DNA of 64,000 bases from an uncultured Oscillospiraceae bacterium (GCA_934526065.1 CAKSZX010000010.1:1-64000), one strand, 5' to 3'. Counted from the stretch's first letter, positions 15,044 through 22,835 are shown. Numbers and translations: made by a program. Notes: generated from the sequence alone by a model not told the origin.

Positions 15044-17872
15044 ATGAAACAGAAATACAATGTAACAGGCATGACCTGCTCGGCCTGTTCACGGAGAGTT
15101 GAAAAAAGCGTTGCCAAGCTGCCGGGTATAGACAGCGTGAGCGTAAACCTTTTGACAAACAGTATGCAGGTTGAATACAAGGATGGCGCATTGACCCGGC
15201 AGGACATTATCTCCTGTGTGGAAAAGGCAGGTTACGGCGCTTCACCGGCGGAGGGAAACACAAAATCCGCCCAAAAATCAACACAGCCTAAGGAAAACAT
15301 AGCTCAAAAACAAATACGGCATATGAAAAAAAGACTTATGGTGTCTTTTATCTTCTGGGTGCCGCTTATGTATATATCAATGGGGCATATGTACGGCGCA
15401 CCGTTGCCGGCGTTTATTTCAGGCCATGCAAATGCTGTGTCTTTTGCCTTGACCCAGTTTATTCTCTGCCTGCCTATTATGTATATGAACCGCAATTTTT
15501 ACGAAAAGGGATTTTCTTCACTTTTCCACGGTTCCCCTAATATGGACAGCCTTGTGGCGGTAGGTTCTTCCGCCGCATTGGTTTACTCGGTATTTGCAAC
15601 ATATATGATGAGCCACGCTTTGGGCGCAGGTGATATGGAAACCGTGGCAATGTACCACATGGACTTGTACTACGAATCCGCCGCCACAATTCTTACCCTT
15701 ATAACAATCGGTAAGTACTTGGAGGCCAAGAGCAAAGGCAAAACCAGCGAGGCTTTGGAAAAGCTTATTGATATGGCGCCGAAAACCGCCATTGTGGAAA
15801 AAGACGGGGCACAGGTTACAATCCCTGTTGAAGATGTTGCCGTAGGGGATATTCTCATAGTTAAACCGGGTATGGCTGTGCCGGTGGACGGCGTGGTTAT
15901 TGAAGGCTCAACGGCAGTTGACCAGGCGGCCATCACAGGTGAAAGTATCCCGGTTGAAAAGAATGTGGGTGACAATGTAATCGGCGCAACAATCAACAAG
16001 ACAGGTTTTATCAAGATAAGAGCGTCAAAAGTAGGGGAGGACACCGCTTTTGCACAGATTATCAAGCTTGTTGAGGATGCCAGCGCAACAAAAGCACCTA
16101 TTGCCAAAATGGCGGATAAAATTGCCGGCGTATTTGTGCCGGTGGTTATGACCATAGCGCTTATCACATTTATAGTGTGGTATCTTATTATGGGTAAGGG
16201 CTTTGTGTTCTCACTGTCTTGCGCTATCACGGTTTTGGTTATTTCCTGCCCATGTGCCTTGGGCCTTGCAACCCCGGTTGCAATTATGGTTGGCACCGGT
16301 AAGGGCGCCGAAAACGGCATTTTGATAAAAAGCGGCGAGGCCTTGGAACAGGCTCATAATGTAAATACGGTTGTTCTTGACAAAACAGGTACAATCACAC
16401 GGGGCAAGCCGGTTGTAACAGATGTTATTTGCGAAAGCAACAAGAATGAATTTATAAAAATAGCCGCCGCTATGGAATCCCACAGCGAACACCCTCTTGC
16501 ATTGGCAATTATAGACCACGCAAAGGAAAATTCAATTTCATACTCGGCTATGGACAGCTTTAACGCAATTCCCGGAAAGGGCATTGAGGCGGGCTTAAAC
16601 GGCGACGAGTATATTGCAGGCAACAGCCTTCTCTTTGAAGAAAGAGGAGTGGATATTTCTTCGGTAAAGGAAAAAATCGAAGAACTTGCCGACAGCGGTA
16701 AAACACCGTTGCTCTTTGCAAAAAACGGTAAGTATTACGGAATTATCGCAGTTGCGGATGTTGTAAAGCCCACAAGTAAAGAGGCTATTGAAAAGCTCCG
16801 TAGCATGGGTATTGATGTAATTATGCTTACAGGCGATAACAAGCGCACCGCCAGAGGCATAGCAAAGGATTTGAATTTGACGGACACAATCGCCGATGTT
16901 CTGCCACAGGATAAAGAGAGAGTTGTTGCCGAGCTCCGTGACGCAGGAAAGATTGTTGCGATGGTAGGCGACGGCGTAAACGATGCACCGGCGTTGGTTC
17001 GTGCCGATGTTGGCGTTGCAATCGGTGCTGGCACAGATGTTGCCATTGAAAGTGCAGATGTAGTTTTGATGAAAAACGACTTGCTCGATGTTGTAAACGC
17101 AATAAGATTGAGCAAAGCGGTAATCAGAAATATCAAGGAAAATCTCTTTTGGGCATTCTTCTACAACTGCATAGGTATTCCGCTGGCGGCAGGTATATTC
17201 TATATCCCATTCGGCTGGAAACTCACACCGGACTTCGGCGCATTCGCAATGAGTTTTTCAAGCATATTTGTTTGCACAAACGCTTTGAGATTGAAAGCCT
17301 TTAAGATTGATAAAAATAAGAGTGAAGAACCTGTTTCAAACCCGGTGACATTGCCCTTAGAGGAGGAAAGCCGCCCTGTTGTTACGGAAGAAAAAGCCGA
17401 GGATTACAACACAATAATTAAAATCGAAGGTATGATGTGTCAACACTGTGTGGCACGGGTTACCAAAGCCCTTGAAAGTGTTGAGGGAACAAGTGATGTT
17501 AAGGTTGATCTTGAGGGCGGTAAAGCAACATTAAACGCCCCTTTGGGCAGTGAAGAAAGCCTTAAAAAGGCCGTTGAAGATGCGGATTACACCGTAACTT
17601 CAATAGAAATAAAGGATAGTACCGCAAAACCTTTGCGGGAAAATATAAATGATACAAAGGAGAACACAAAAATGGTATTAAAAATTAACGGTATGATGTG
17701 CAACCACTGCGTAGCCCATGTTACAAAGGCTTTGCAGGCAGTTGAGGGAGTAAGCGATGTAAATGTAAGCCTTGACGAAAAGCAGGCAACTGTTACGGCA
17801 GATCCGGCTTTGGCAGAAACACTTAAAAAGGCTGTTGCCGACGCAGGTTACGAAGTAGTTGATATTAAGTAA
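15044..17872 (+). CDS. copA: Copper-exporting P1B-type ATPase with three HMA domains (942 aa)
   Basis: It pumps Cu(I) out of the cytoplasm at the expense of ATP. One N-terminal HMA domain has CSAC at 12-15. The P-type core follows: TGES phosphatase motif, membrane CPC at 402-404, phosphorylated Asp446 in DKTGT and MVGDGVNDAP. Two more HMA domains sit after the last helix, with CQHC at 799-802 and CNHC at 886-889. C-terminal HMA domains are unusual; CopA normally carries them at the N-terminus. The last one begins at a Met codon behind a ribosome-binding site, so a free CopZ-like chaperone may also be made. Confidence 0.96.
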   Translation: MKQKYNVTGMTCSACSRRVEKSVAKLPGIDSVSVNLLTNSMQVEYKDGALTRQDIISCVEKAGYGASPAEGNTKSAQKSTQPKENIAQKQIRHMKKRLMVSFIFWVPLMYISMGHMYGAPLPAFISGHANAVSFALTQFILCLPIMYMNRNFYEKGFSSLFHGSPNMDSLVAVGSSAALVYSVFATYMMSHALGAGDMETVAMYHMDLYYESAATILTLITIGKYLEAKSKGKTSEALEKLIDMAPKTAIVEKDGAQVTIPVEDVAVGDILIVKPGMAVPVDGVVIEGSTAVDQAAITGESIPVEKNVGDNVIGATINKTGFIKIRASKVGEDTAFAQIIKLVEDASATKAPIAKMADKIAGVFVPVVMTIALITFIVWYLIMGKGFVFSLSCAITVLVISCPCALGLATPVAIMVGTGKGAENGILIKSGEALEQAHNVNTVVLDKTGTITRGKPVVTDVICESNKNEFIKIAAAMESHSEHPLALAIIDHAKENSISYSAMDSFNAIPGKGIEAGLNGDEYIAGNSLLFEERGVDISSVKEKIEELADSGKTPLLFAKNGKYYGIIAVADVVKPTSKEAIEKLRSMGIDVIMLTGDNKRTARGIAKDLNLTDTIADVLPQDKERVVAELRDAGKIVAMVGDGVNDAPALVRADVGVAIGAGTDVAIESADVVLMKNDLLDVVNAIRLSKAVIRNIKENLFWAFFYNCIGIPLAAGIFYIPFGWKLTPDFGAFAMSFSSIFVCTNALRLKAFKIDKNKSEEPVSNPVTLPLEEESRPVVTEEKAEDYNTIIKIEGMMCQHCVARVTKALESVEGTSDVKVDLEGGKATLNAPLGSEESLKKAVEDADYTVTSIEIKDSTAKPLRENINDTKENTKMVLKINGMMCNHCVAHVTKALQAVEGVSDVNVSLDEKQATVTADPALAETLKKAVADAGYEVVDIK
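17672..17872 (+). CDS. Possible CopZ-like copper chaperone from an internal start in copA (66 aa)
   Basis: The ATG at 17672 is in frame with copA (codon 877). AAAGGAG lies 10 bases upstream, far better than chance inside a coding region. The product would be one complete HMA domain (MVLKINGMMCNHCVAHV onward) of typical CopZ length. Two readings are possible: a recent fusion of copA with copZ that kept the old start, or deliberate production of both proteins from one gene. E. coli copA makes a CopZ-like product by frameshifting, so dual output has precedent by another mechanism. Confidence 0.5.
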   Translation: MVLKINGMMCNHCVAHVTKALQAVEGVSDVNVSLDEKQATVTADPALAETLKKAVADAGYEVVDIK

Positions 17873-17890
17873 TAAATATTGACAAAATAA

Positions 17891-17915
17891 AAAAGAGGGC
17901 GCAAGCCCTCTTTTT
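17891..17915 (+). terminator. Terminator of csoR-copA
   Basis: AAAAGAGGGC-GCAA-GCCCTCTTTTT: a GC-rich stem with tetraloop and T tract. Confidence 0.93.
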
Positions 17916-18014
17916 GTTCCATTGAATAAAATTTTGGTTTATTCAAGCGGTCAGTTTATCATGCAAATAGGGACATCTTCCTTTTAACAGGTACAATAAG
18001 ATGTTGTTGGTTTT

Positions 18015-18294
18015 GGGTTCGAGTCCCGCAAAATTCAGGAAAATAAAAAAGCGGTGGAATAAAAATTCAACCGCTTCTTTGGTGCGCTAGAAGGGACTCA
18101 CCGTCTGCTGCGGCTGCGCCTTGCATACCTAACCGGCCTCGCTTGTGCGCTGGGCTCTTTGAGCTAAAAACAGTGTACAACACTGTTTTATAAACGCTCA
18201 AAGCCCTCTCGGGTTCGAGTCCCATAAAATTTAGGAAAATAAAAAAGCAGTCAAACAAAAATCGACTGCTTTCTTGGTGCGCTAGAAGGGACTC
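18015..18294. repeat. Imperfect direct repeat of the tRNA-Arg 3' flank
   Basis: Two copies of about 85 bases (18015-18099 and 18211-18294) are offset by 196. Each starts with the T-arm block GGGTTCGAGTCCC on the plus strand. An AGGAAAATAAAAAAGC block and a terminator-like stem follow, and then GGTGCGCTAGAAGGGACTC, the 3' end of the minus-strand tRNA-Arg. The left copy stops inside the T arm and is a tRNA fragment. Between the copies lies a long imperfect hairpin (about 18155-18205). No gene is visible in 17916-18274. Confidence 0.75.
18241..18272 (-). terminator. Terminator of tRNA-Arg
   Basis: Read on the minus strand, AGCAGTC pairs with GACTGCT and runs into TTTTTT, directly after the tRNA CCA end. 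A similar stem in the left repeat (about 18045-18075) has a different arm sequence but the same form, so pairing is conserved through compensatory change. Confidence 0.8.
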
Positions 18295-18351
18295 GAACCC
18301 CCGACCTCTTGATTCGTAGTCAAGCACTCTATCCAGCTGAGCTACTAGCGC
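18275..18351 (-). tRNA. tRNA-Arg (anticodon ACG)
   Basis: On the minus strand the acceptor GCGCTAG pairs with CTAGCGC. The D arm contains AGCTGGATAGAGT, the anticodon loop reads CTACGAA giving ACG, the T arm contains TTCGAGT, and CCA is encoded. The full cloverleaf is intact. Confidence 0.97.
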
Positions 18352-18445
18352 ATTCAATGCTATATTATAATAGCACCGAACCGATAGTTTGTCAAGTATT
18401 TTTTCTTTGTGTTATTCGGCACAGGTAAAATAAGAATATCGGTGG

Positions 18446-20143
18446 TTATTCATTTACATATTTGTTGTACAGATAGTGATAGTACATATTTATCTGCTTT
18501 GGTGTGAGGGAGATTTCGTCACCGGTTGGATCTATATTCCGACAACCCAGGCAGGGTAAAGTGCTAATGTATTCTTTCTCCGCACCTATGGATTTCAAAT
18601 GCTCAACATCGGCTTTTACCGTATTTTGCCAAAGAATGATTTCGTCTTTTGTAACTGTGAAAACAATACTCTCGTCTGAAAGCATGATTTTGTCAAAAAC
18701 AGCGTAGTTTTCCTCTCTTTTTTTAGCCACTGCTATATCCCGTGGATAGCCGAACATACTCAAAGCCTTGGGAATATCCGGCTTTGCAATGTCCGTGCGC
18801 TTTGAAACCGACAAAAACTTTAACCACATAGCCCAGTCTTCGTCGCCGCCGATGTCCTCACGCATACCGCCAACTTTATCATAAAGCTCACGCCTGAACA
18901 TACCGCAACACATCGGAATACGGCATTTAACACACATATCCATAAGCGTGATGTGAGAAAATGAGATCGGATATATTTTATTAACAGTGAATTCATATGG
19001 ATCAGTATTTAAAATTTCTGTTTCGTATGCCATACCACCGCTTACCGCAAATCCTGCCTCGGGAAATTTTTCCAATTTCGCCACAAATGTGCTTATACAG
19101 TCGGCGTAATAATAGTCGTCATCGTCCAAAAAACAAACGTATTTGCCTTTGGCACGCTCAATTCCTATGTTGCCGGCTCTGCCTCTGCCCACATTTTCCC
19201 CTGTGGCAAAATAATTTATATTAAGGCTCGGAAAGTCCGATTTCACCATATTTTCGGCGGTGTTTTCGCCGTCCTCTACTATTACTACTTCAAAATTTTT
19301 ATAAAGCTGATTTTCAAGGCTTTTCAATGTGCGGCGCAAAACTTCTTTTCTTTTGTGAGTTCGCACCACTACGGAAACCAAAGGTTCTTCTTTTACAAAT
19401 TCCCGTGGGTAATCTCCTCTTTTAGGAGCAAAATTCGGGTTGTATTCAATTTTTTTAAAATTGTTTTTAAAAGTGTATTTCAAAGCCGCAAAACTGTCTT
19501 TTGCATATTCTTTAAGCAGAAGTTTACGGACACCGGGGAAAGATTTCGGACTTTTAAATTCTTGCCAAAATTCCCGATTTCCCGGTTTGTATTTATATTT
19601 TTTTGAAAGAATGAGTTTTGAGCCCACCTCATTAAGATATTTTCGGTTTTCATTGCAATCAACGGTAACACTGCATTCGACAAATGGCAAGTAATATAAT
19701 ATTTCGCCGGCGGCCTTAAATCGCAGGGATGTGTCCTCTCCCAAAAATTCGGTTAAATTTTCATCAAATCCGCCGATTTTTTCCAATTTTTCACGGTTAA
19801 ATACTGTCGGGAAAGCCGATACATACTCTGTTTGGAATGTAACCGGTGAGTAGTGATATTCTCTTTCTTTTGGGTATGTTCGTATTTCCGCCCGGGCAAA
19901 ATTCGGGTGTTCGGCTTCAAATTTATCAATGTTTTTTTCAAAGTCTTTTTCAAATACGCAGTCGGCGGTTGTAATGAGCACATATGCGTTTTGACATTTT
20001 TTTAATGCCTTGTTCAAAACTTTGCCGGGATATTTTTCCGCTTTGGCGTAGATTATCTTGCAATTTTCACCGAAAAAATTTTTTTCGGCATATTCGGTCA
20101 AGTCGATTGCTCTCCGAGAGTATAAAATAATATCAACAGACAT
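18446..20143 (-). CDS. Two-domain family 2 glycosyltransferase (565 aa)
   Basis: The C-terminal half (about 245-480) is a clear GT-A fold: PLVSVVVRTHKRKEVLRRTL, VVIVEDGE, GENVGRGRAGNIGIERAKG, and the metal-binding motif FLDDDDYYY. The N-terminal half (1-230) also looks like a GT2 domain, with ALKKCQNAYVLITTADCVFEKD and GGFDENLTEFLGEDTSLRFK. Two GT-A units in one chain suggest a polymerase-like or dual transferase for a surface polysaccharide; donor and acceptor are unknown. No membrane helix is seen. It stands alone, with no sugar-nucleotide genes nearby. Confidence 0.85.
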   Translation of the reverse strand: MSVDIILYSRRAIDLTEYAEKNFFGENCKIIYAKAEKYPGKVLNKALKKCQNAYVLITTADCVFEKDFEKNIDKFEAEHPNFARAEIRTYPKEREYHYSPVTFQTEYVSAFPTVFNREKLEKIGGFDENLTEFLGEDTSLRFKAAGEILYYLPFVECSVTVDCNENRKYLNEVGSKLILSKKYKYKPGNREFWQEFKSPKSFPGVRKLLLKEYAKDSFAALKYTFKNNFKKIEYNPNFAPKRGDYPREFVKEEPLVSVVVRTHKRKEVLRRTLKSLENQLYKNFEVVIVEDGENTAENMVKSDFPSLNINYFATGENVGRGRAGNIGIERAKGKYVCFLDDDDYYYADCISTFVAKLEKFPEAGFAVSGGMAYETEILNTDPYEFTVNKIYPISFSHITLMDMCVKCRIPMCCGMFRRELYDKVGGMREDIGGDEDWAMWLKFLSVSKRTDIAKPDIPKALSMFGYPRDIAVAKKREENYAVFDKIMLSDESIVFTVTKDEIILWQNTVKADVEHLKSIGAEKEYISTLPCLGCRNIDPTGDEISLTPKQINMYYHYLYNKYVNE

Positions 20144-20250
20144 GGTGTTTTCCTTTATTGTATTTGTGTAAATTATACCCTTTTTTCTCCTTTTTCACAA
20201 GCGGGGAATAATCAAATATTATTCTGCCATACTATTTTTGAGGTGATTTT

Positions 20251-20679
20251 ATGGAAAAGGAACAGGAAAAAGGCGTAGTTTATTTTGTTTACGGAAATAT
20301 TCAAATGGCGATAACCGCAACAAAACATTTAATTGAAATTTGCGAAGATGAAAAGCTTAGGAAAAACCTTGCGGATGATTTAATTGCTCTGGATAAATTT
20401 GAAAATCGGGTTTTGCGGGTCAAGGGCGATATAAAGGTTAAACCTCTCAGCGCCGCTCGGGAAATTGGCACGGATTTTGCCATAGATATGAAAACTCTGA
20501 ATGACAAATCCGCCGAAAAACTGTGCGAAATGCTTGCGAAAGGCTATGAAAAAGGTGCCAAGTCCGCCGCAGAAAATATACGGGACAGCGATGGGGAAAG
20601 CCGGCAAGCAATGGAACTTGCAAAGGGCTACTTGGAATTTTGTAAACAAAATCGGATAAAATACAAGGGTCTAAATTGA
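20251..20679 (+). CDS. Uncharacterised helical protein (142 aa)
   Basis: AGGTG precedes the ATG. The chain is Lys/Glu/Ala-rich and predicted almost wholly helical. There is no signal peptide, Cys pair or metal motif. Segments such as NIQMAITATKHLIEICEDEKLRKNL and the C-terminal AMELAKGYLEFCKQNRIKYK (blocks only) could form a small bundle. It lies about 110 bases before mrp, but mrp has its own probable control region. I do not recognise the family. Confidence 0.65.
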   Translation: MEKEQEKGVVYFVYGNIQMAITATKHLIEICEDEKLRKNLADDLIALDKFENRVLRVKGDIKVKPLSAAREIGTDFAIDMKTLNDKSAEKLCEMLAKGYEKGAKSAAENIRDSDGESRQAMELAKGYLEFCKQNRIKYKGLN

Positions 20680-20709
20680 CACAAAATTTAAGTGTAACTT
20701 TGCTTTAAA

Positions 20710-20724
20710 ATACTTGACAAGTAT
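20710..20724 (+). promoter_or_regulatory. Palindromic candidate operator before mrp
   Basis: ATACTTGACAAGTAT is a perfect 15-base palindrome 64 bases before the mrp start and contains TTGACA. TATACT follows at 20727-20732 and TATATG at 20734, so the exact promoter is unclear. A redox or Fe-S regulator site would suit the gene, but that is a guess. Confidence 0.4.
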
Positions 20725-20787
20725 GATATACTGTATATGTAGCAAATAACAGGTACAACTGTTAAAAAATATAAGAGGTATAAATTT

Positions 20788-21618
20788 ATGGCAGAGTGCA
20801 CACACGATTGTTCCACCTGTGGTTTGGATTGCGCAAGCCGTTCCGCCGGCGCACCCCAAAAAGAAAAAACACATGAGGGAACACATGTTAAAAAGGTTAT
20901 AGGCATTGTCAGCGGCAAAGGCGGCGTAGGCAAAAGCCTTGTAACAAGTATGATGGCTGTTACCGCAAAACGCCGCGGACACAGTGTTGCAGTTATGGAC
21001 GCAGATATTACAGGCCCGTCCATTGGCAGAGTTTTTGGCGTTAAACAGCAGGCTATGGCTACAAAACAGGGTGGTATTATCCCTGTTATGAGCAAAACCG
21101 GCATTGAGCTTATGAGCACAAACTTCCTTCTTCCGGAGGAAACCGACCCGGTTGTTTGGAGAGGCTCTATTATTTCAGGCGCCGTAAAGCAGTTCTGGAC
21201 AGATGTTATGTGGGGCGATGTAGACTATATGTTTATAGATATGCCTCCGGGAACAGGTGATGTTCCTCTTACTGTTTTCCAGTCTTTGCCTGTTGACGGC
21301 ATTATCATTGTTGCGTCACCGCAAGAGCTTGTTTCAATGATTGTTGAAAAGGCTGTTAAGATGGCAAATATGATGAAGATACCGGTTATCGGCCTTGTTG
21401 AAAATATGAGCTATGTTGAATGCCCGGATTGCGGCAAGAAAATTTATCTTTTCGGCGAAAGCAAAGTGGGCGAAACCGCAGAGAAATATAACTTACCTGT
21501 TTTGGCAGAGATGCCGATTAGACCGGAAATTGCAAAACTGTGCGATGACGGCGACATAGAAAGCTTTGACGGCGATTATATGTCAAAGGCAATGGACATT
21601 ATAGAGAACTCTCTGTAA
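20788..21618 (+). CDS. mrp: Mrp/NBP35-type P-loop ATPase, Fe-S cluster carrier (276 aa)
   Basis: The N-terminus has a Cys-rich cluster (C5, C9, C12, C16) as in NBP35/Mrp proteins. GKGGVGKS near residue 41 is the deviant Walker A. MFIDMPPGTGD is the second signature, and CPDC near 213-216 is the bridging Fe-S site. Such proteins bind and transfer [4Fe-4S] clusters in an ATP-dependent way. Length is normal for clostridial forms. It is monocistronic and ends just before peptide array 2. Confidence 0.93.
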   Translation: MAECTHDCSTCGLDCASRSAGAPQKEKTHEGTHVKKVIGIVSGKGGVGKSLVTSMMAVTAKRRGHSVAVMDADITGPSIGRVFGVKQQAMATKQGGIIPVMSKTGIELMSTNFLLPEETDPVVWRGSIISGAVKQFWTDVMWGDVDYMFIDMPPGTGDVPLTVFQSLPVDGIIIVASPQELVSMIVEKAVKMANMMKIPVIGLVENMSYVECPDCGKKIYLFGESKVGETAEKYNLPVLAEMPIRPEIAKLCDDGDIESFDGDYMSKAMDIIENSL

Positions 21619-21652
21619 GCTGCTTAGATTTAAGGCAAAATAATTTAATAAT

Positions 21653-21665
21653 GTGACTAAGTCAC
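21653..21665 (+). promoter_or_regulatory. Third copy of the array palindrome GTGACTAAGTCAC
   Basis: This is an exact copy of the 13-base palindrome found at both array promoters. It lies 35 bases after the mrp stop and 168 bases upstream of the array 2 copy (21821). It has no promoter of its own, and may be an auxiliary operator for array 2 or a remnant of the event that created the locus. Confidence 0.5.
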
Positions 21666-21666
21666 C

Positions 21667-21697
21667 AAAGCACGCAGAATAAAATGCGTGCTTTTTT
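21667..21697 (+). terminator. Terminator of mrp
   Basis: AAAGCACGCA pairs with TGCGTGCTTT across eight bases, followed by TTTT. The DNA from here to 21820 is AT-rich with TTACACT and TTGCACAAT motifs and no gene. Confidence 0.88.
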
Positions 21698-21820
21698 ACT
21701 TATAAAAATATATTTATTCGTTAATTTACACTTATTTTACACTCTTGATTATACATCTTGCACAATCAATAAAATTTATTTAGGCATTTTAACGAAATAT
21801 TTAACAAATGTTTGTGCAAT

Positions 21821-21889
21821 GTGACTAAGTCACTGAATTATACTCATTTAGGTGATATACTATAATCACACTAAGGGAAAGGAAATCCC
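21821..21889 (+). promoter_or_regulatory. Array 2 promoter, palindromic operator and leader
   Basis: The palindrome GTGACTAAGTCAC (21821-21833) is preceded by TTTGTGCA as in array 1. After 22 bases comes TATACT (21856-21861), then the leader with GGGAAAGGAAATCCC and AGGTGATAA. Order and spacing match array 1 (3532-3610); the sequence between the palindrome and the -10 box is less alike. Selective conservation of these elements marks them as functional. Confidence 0.7.
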
Positions 21890-21923
21890 AAGGTGATAAA
21901 AACAAAAGAGAAGGTACAGTAAA

Positions 21924-21989
21924 ATGACATTCACAAGATTTTTGAAAGAAGCCGCACAGAGCTACTCAAACAAGGTTGTAAATAACTAA
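21924..21989 (+). CDS. Tandem amphipathic peptide, copy 1 of array 2 (21 aa)
   Basis: The product begins MTFTRFLKEAAQSYSNK and ends VVNN. GAAGGT lies 8 bases before the ATG. This first copy is intermediate: its start (MTFTRF) matches array 1 type A, its tail (NKVVNN) matches the other array 2 copies, and Leu7 and Gln12 are unique. This makes common ancestry of the two arrays clear. Confidence 0.75.
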   Translation: MTFTRFLKEAAQSYSNKVVNN

Positions 21990-22030
21990 TTGAGTTTAAA
22001 ATAGAAAATTAAAGAAAGGGGAAAATCAAA

Positions 22031-22096
22031 ATGACAGTTTCAAAGTTTTTCAAAGAAGCCGCACACAGCTTTGCAAATAAGGTTGTAAATAACTAA
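22031..22096 (+). CDS. Tandem amphipathic peptide, copy 2 of array 2 (21 aa)
   Basis: The product begins MTVSKFFKEAAHSFANK and ends VVNN. GAAAGGGG is the ribosome-binding site. Net charge is about +2, more basic than array 1 peptides. It is the first of six near-identical copies on a 107-base period. Confidence 0.75.
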   Translation: MTVSKFFKEAAHSFANKVVNN

Positions 22097-22137
22097 TTGA
22101 GTTTAAGATAGGAAATCAAAGAAAGGGGAAAATTAAA

Positions 22138-22203
22138 ATGACAGTTTCAAAGTTTTTCAAAGAAGCAGCACATAGCTTTGCAAATAAAGTTGTAAATAAC
22201 TAA
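22138..22203 (+). CDS. Tandem amphipathic peptide, copy 3 of array 2 (21 aa)
   Basis: Protein identical to copy 2, with silent DNA changes (for example GCA for GCC at Ala10). It starts 107 bases after copy 2. Confidence 0.75.
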   Translation: MTVSKFFKEAAHSFANKVVNN

Positions 22204-22244
22204 TTGACTTTAAGATAGAAAATTAAAGAAAGGGGAAAGTCAAA

Positions 22245-22310
22245 ATGACAGTTTCAAAGTTTTTTAAAGAAGCAGCACACAGCTTTGCAAATAAAGTTGT
22301 AAATAACTAA
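22245..22310 (+). CDS. Tandem amphipathic peptide, copy 4 of array 2 (21 aa)
   Basis: Protein identical to copies 2 and 3; TTT replaces TTC at Phe7, a silent change. The 41-base spacer carries its own ribosome-binding site. Confidence 0.75.
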   Translation: MTVSKFFKEAAHSFANKVVNN

Positions 22311-22351
22311 TTGAGTTTAAAATAGAAAATCAAAGAAAGAGGAAAATTAAA

Positions 22352-22417
22352 ATGACAGTTTCAAAGTTTTTTAAAGAAGCAGCACACAGCTTTGCAAATA
22401 AAGTTGTAAATAACTAA
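22352..22417 (+). CDS. Tandem amphipathic peptide, copy 5 of array 2 (21 aa)
   Basis: Protein identical to copies 2-4. The spacer before it reads AAAGAGG rather than AAAGGGG, a small change in ribosome-binding strength. Confidence 0.75.
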   Translation: MTVSKFFKEAAHSFANKVVNN

Positions 22418-22458
22418 TTGAGTTTAAAATAGAAAATCAAAGAAAGGGGAAAGTCAAA

Positions 22459-22524
22459 ATGACAGTTTCAAAATTTTTTAAAGAAGTCGCACATAGCTTT
22501 GCAAATAAAGTTGTAAATAACTAA
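22459..22524 (+). CDS. Tandem amphipathic peptide, copy 6 of array 2 (21 aa)
   Basis: As copies 2-5 but with Ala10 replaced by Val (KEVAHSF). It is the only replacement among copies 2-7 and keeps the residue hydrophobic on the non-polar face. Confidence 0.75.
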   Translation: MTVSKFFKEVAHSFANKVVNN

Positions 22525-22565
22525 TTGAGTTTAAAATAGAAAATCAAAGAAAGGGGAAAATCAGA

Positions 22566-22631
22566 ATGACAGTTTCAAAGTTTTTCAAAGAAGCCGCACA
22601 CAGCTTTGCAAATAAGGTTGTAAATAACTAA
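22566..22631 (+). CDS. Tandem amphipathic peptide, copy 7 of array 2 (21 aa)
   Basis: Protein identical to copies 2-5. It is the last peptide copy; the repeat ends at its stop codon and a short unique spacer leads to the distal gene. Confidence 0.75.
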   Translation: MTVSKFFKEAAHSFANKVVNN

Positions 22632-22667
22632 TTAAGAATAAAAAGGAAAAAATCGAAAGGAGCTACG

Positions 22668-22835
22668 ATGGCTGTACAAATGATTATTAAAAATGCCGAT
22701 ACAGAGAAAAAGGTAGTCGGCAAGAAGAATATTATTGACGAAATCAATGGCGTAGAGAGAACCGGCGATTGTGAAACACCACTTTGCAGAAAGCGCGTCG
22801 CAGGCTCTAACAACAAGATTTTGTTAATAAAATAA
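22668..22835 (+). CDS. Conserved C-x4-C small protein ending peptide array 2 (55 aa)
   Basis: GAAAGGAG lies 7 bases before the ATG. The N-terminus MAVQMIIKNAD, then EKKVVGKKNIIDEI, C35-ETPL-C40 and RKRVAGSNNKILL match the array 1 protein (4443-4613). Divergence is concentrated at residues 12-17 and 27-34. High identity of both ends and of the Cys spacing, against a freely varying middle, indicates a functional protein. No family is recognised. Confidence 0.8.
   Translation: MAVQMIIKNADTEKKVVGKKNIIDEINGVERTGDCETPLCRKRVAGSNNKILLIK

Noticed and set aside
15670..16320. A 216-codon minus-strand ORF inside copA
   Set aside because: It lies antisense to conserved P-type ATPase motifs, has Ser/Thr/Pro-rich composition typical of a reversed frame, and no ribosome-binding site.
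18067..18357. A 96-codon minus-strand ORF beginning MNALVAQLDRVLDYESRG
   Set aside because: It is the translation of tRNA-Arg and its duplicated flank. The peptide text is a well-known false gene product of tRNA DNA, and the tRNA cloverleaf explains the sequence.
21924..22631. RiPP precursor array with leader peptides
   Set aside because: The peptides lack a double-Gly or other leader, Cys and Ser/Thr-rich cores, and no modification enzyme or protease gene is nearby. The 55-aa protein also lacks the six-Cys pattern of SCIFF precursors.
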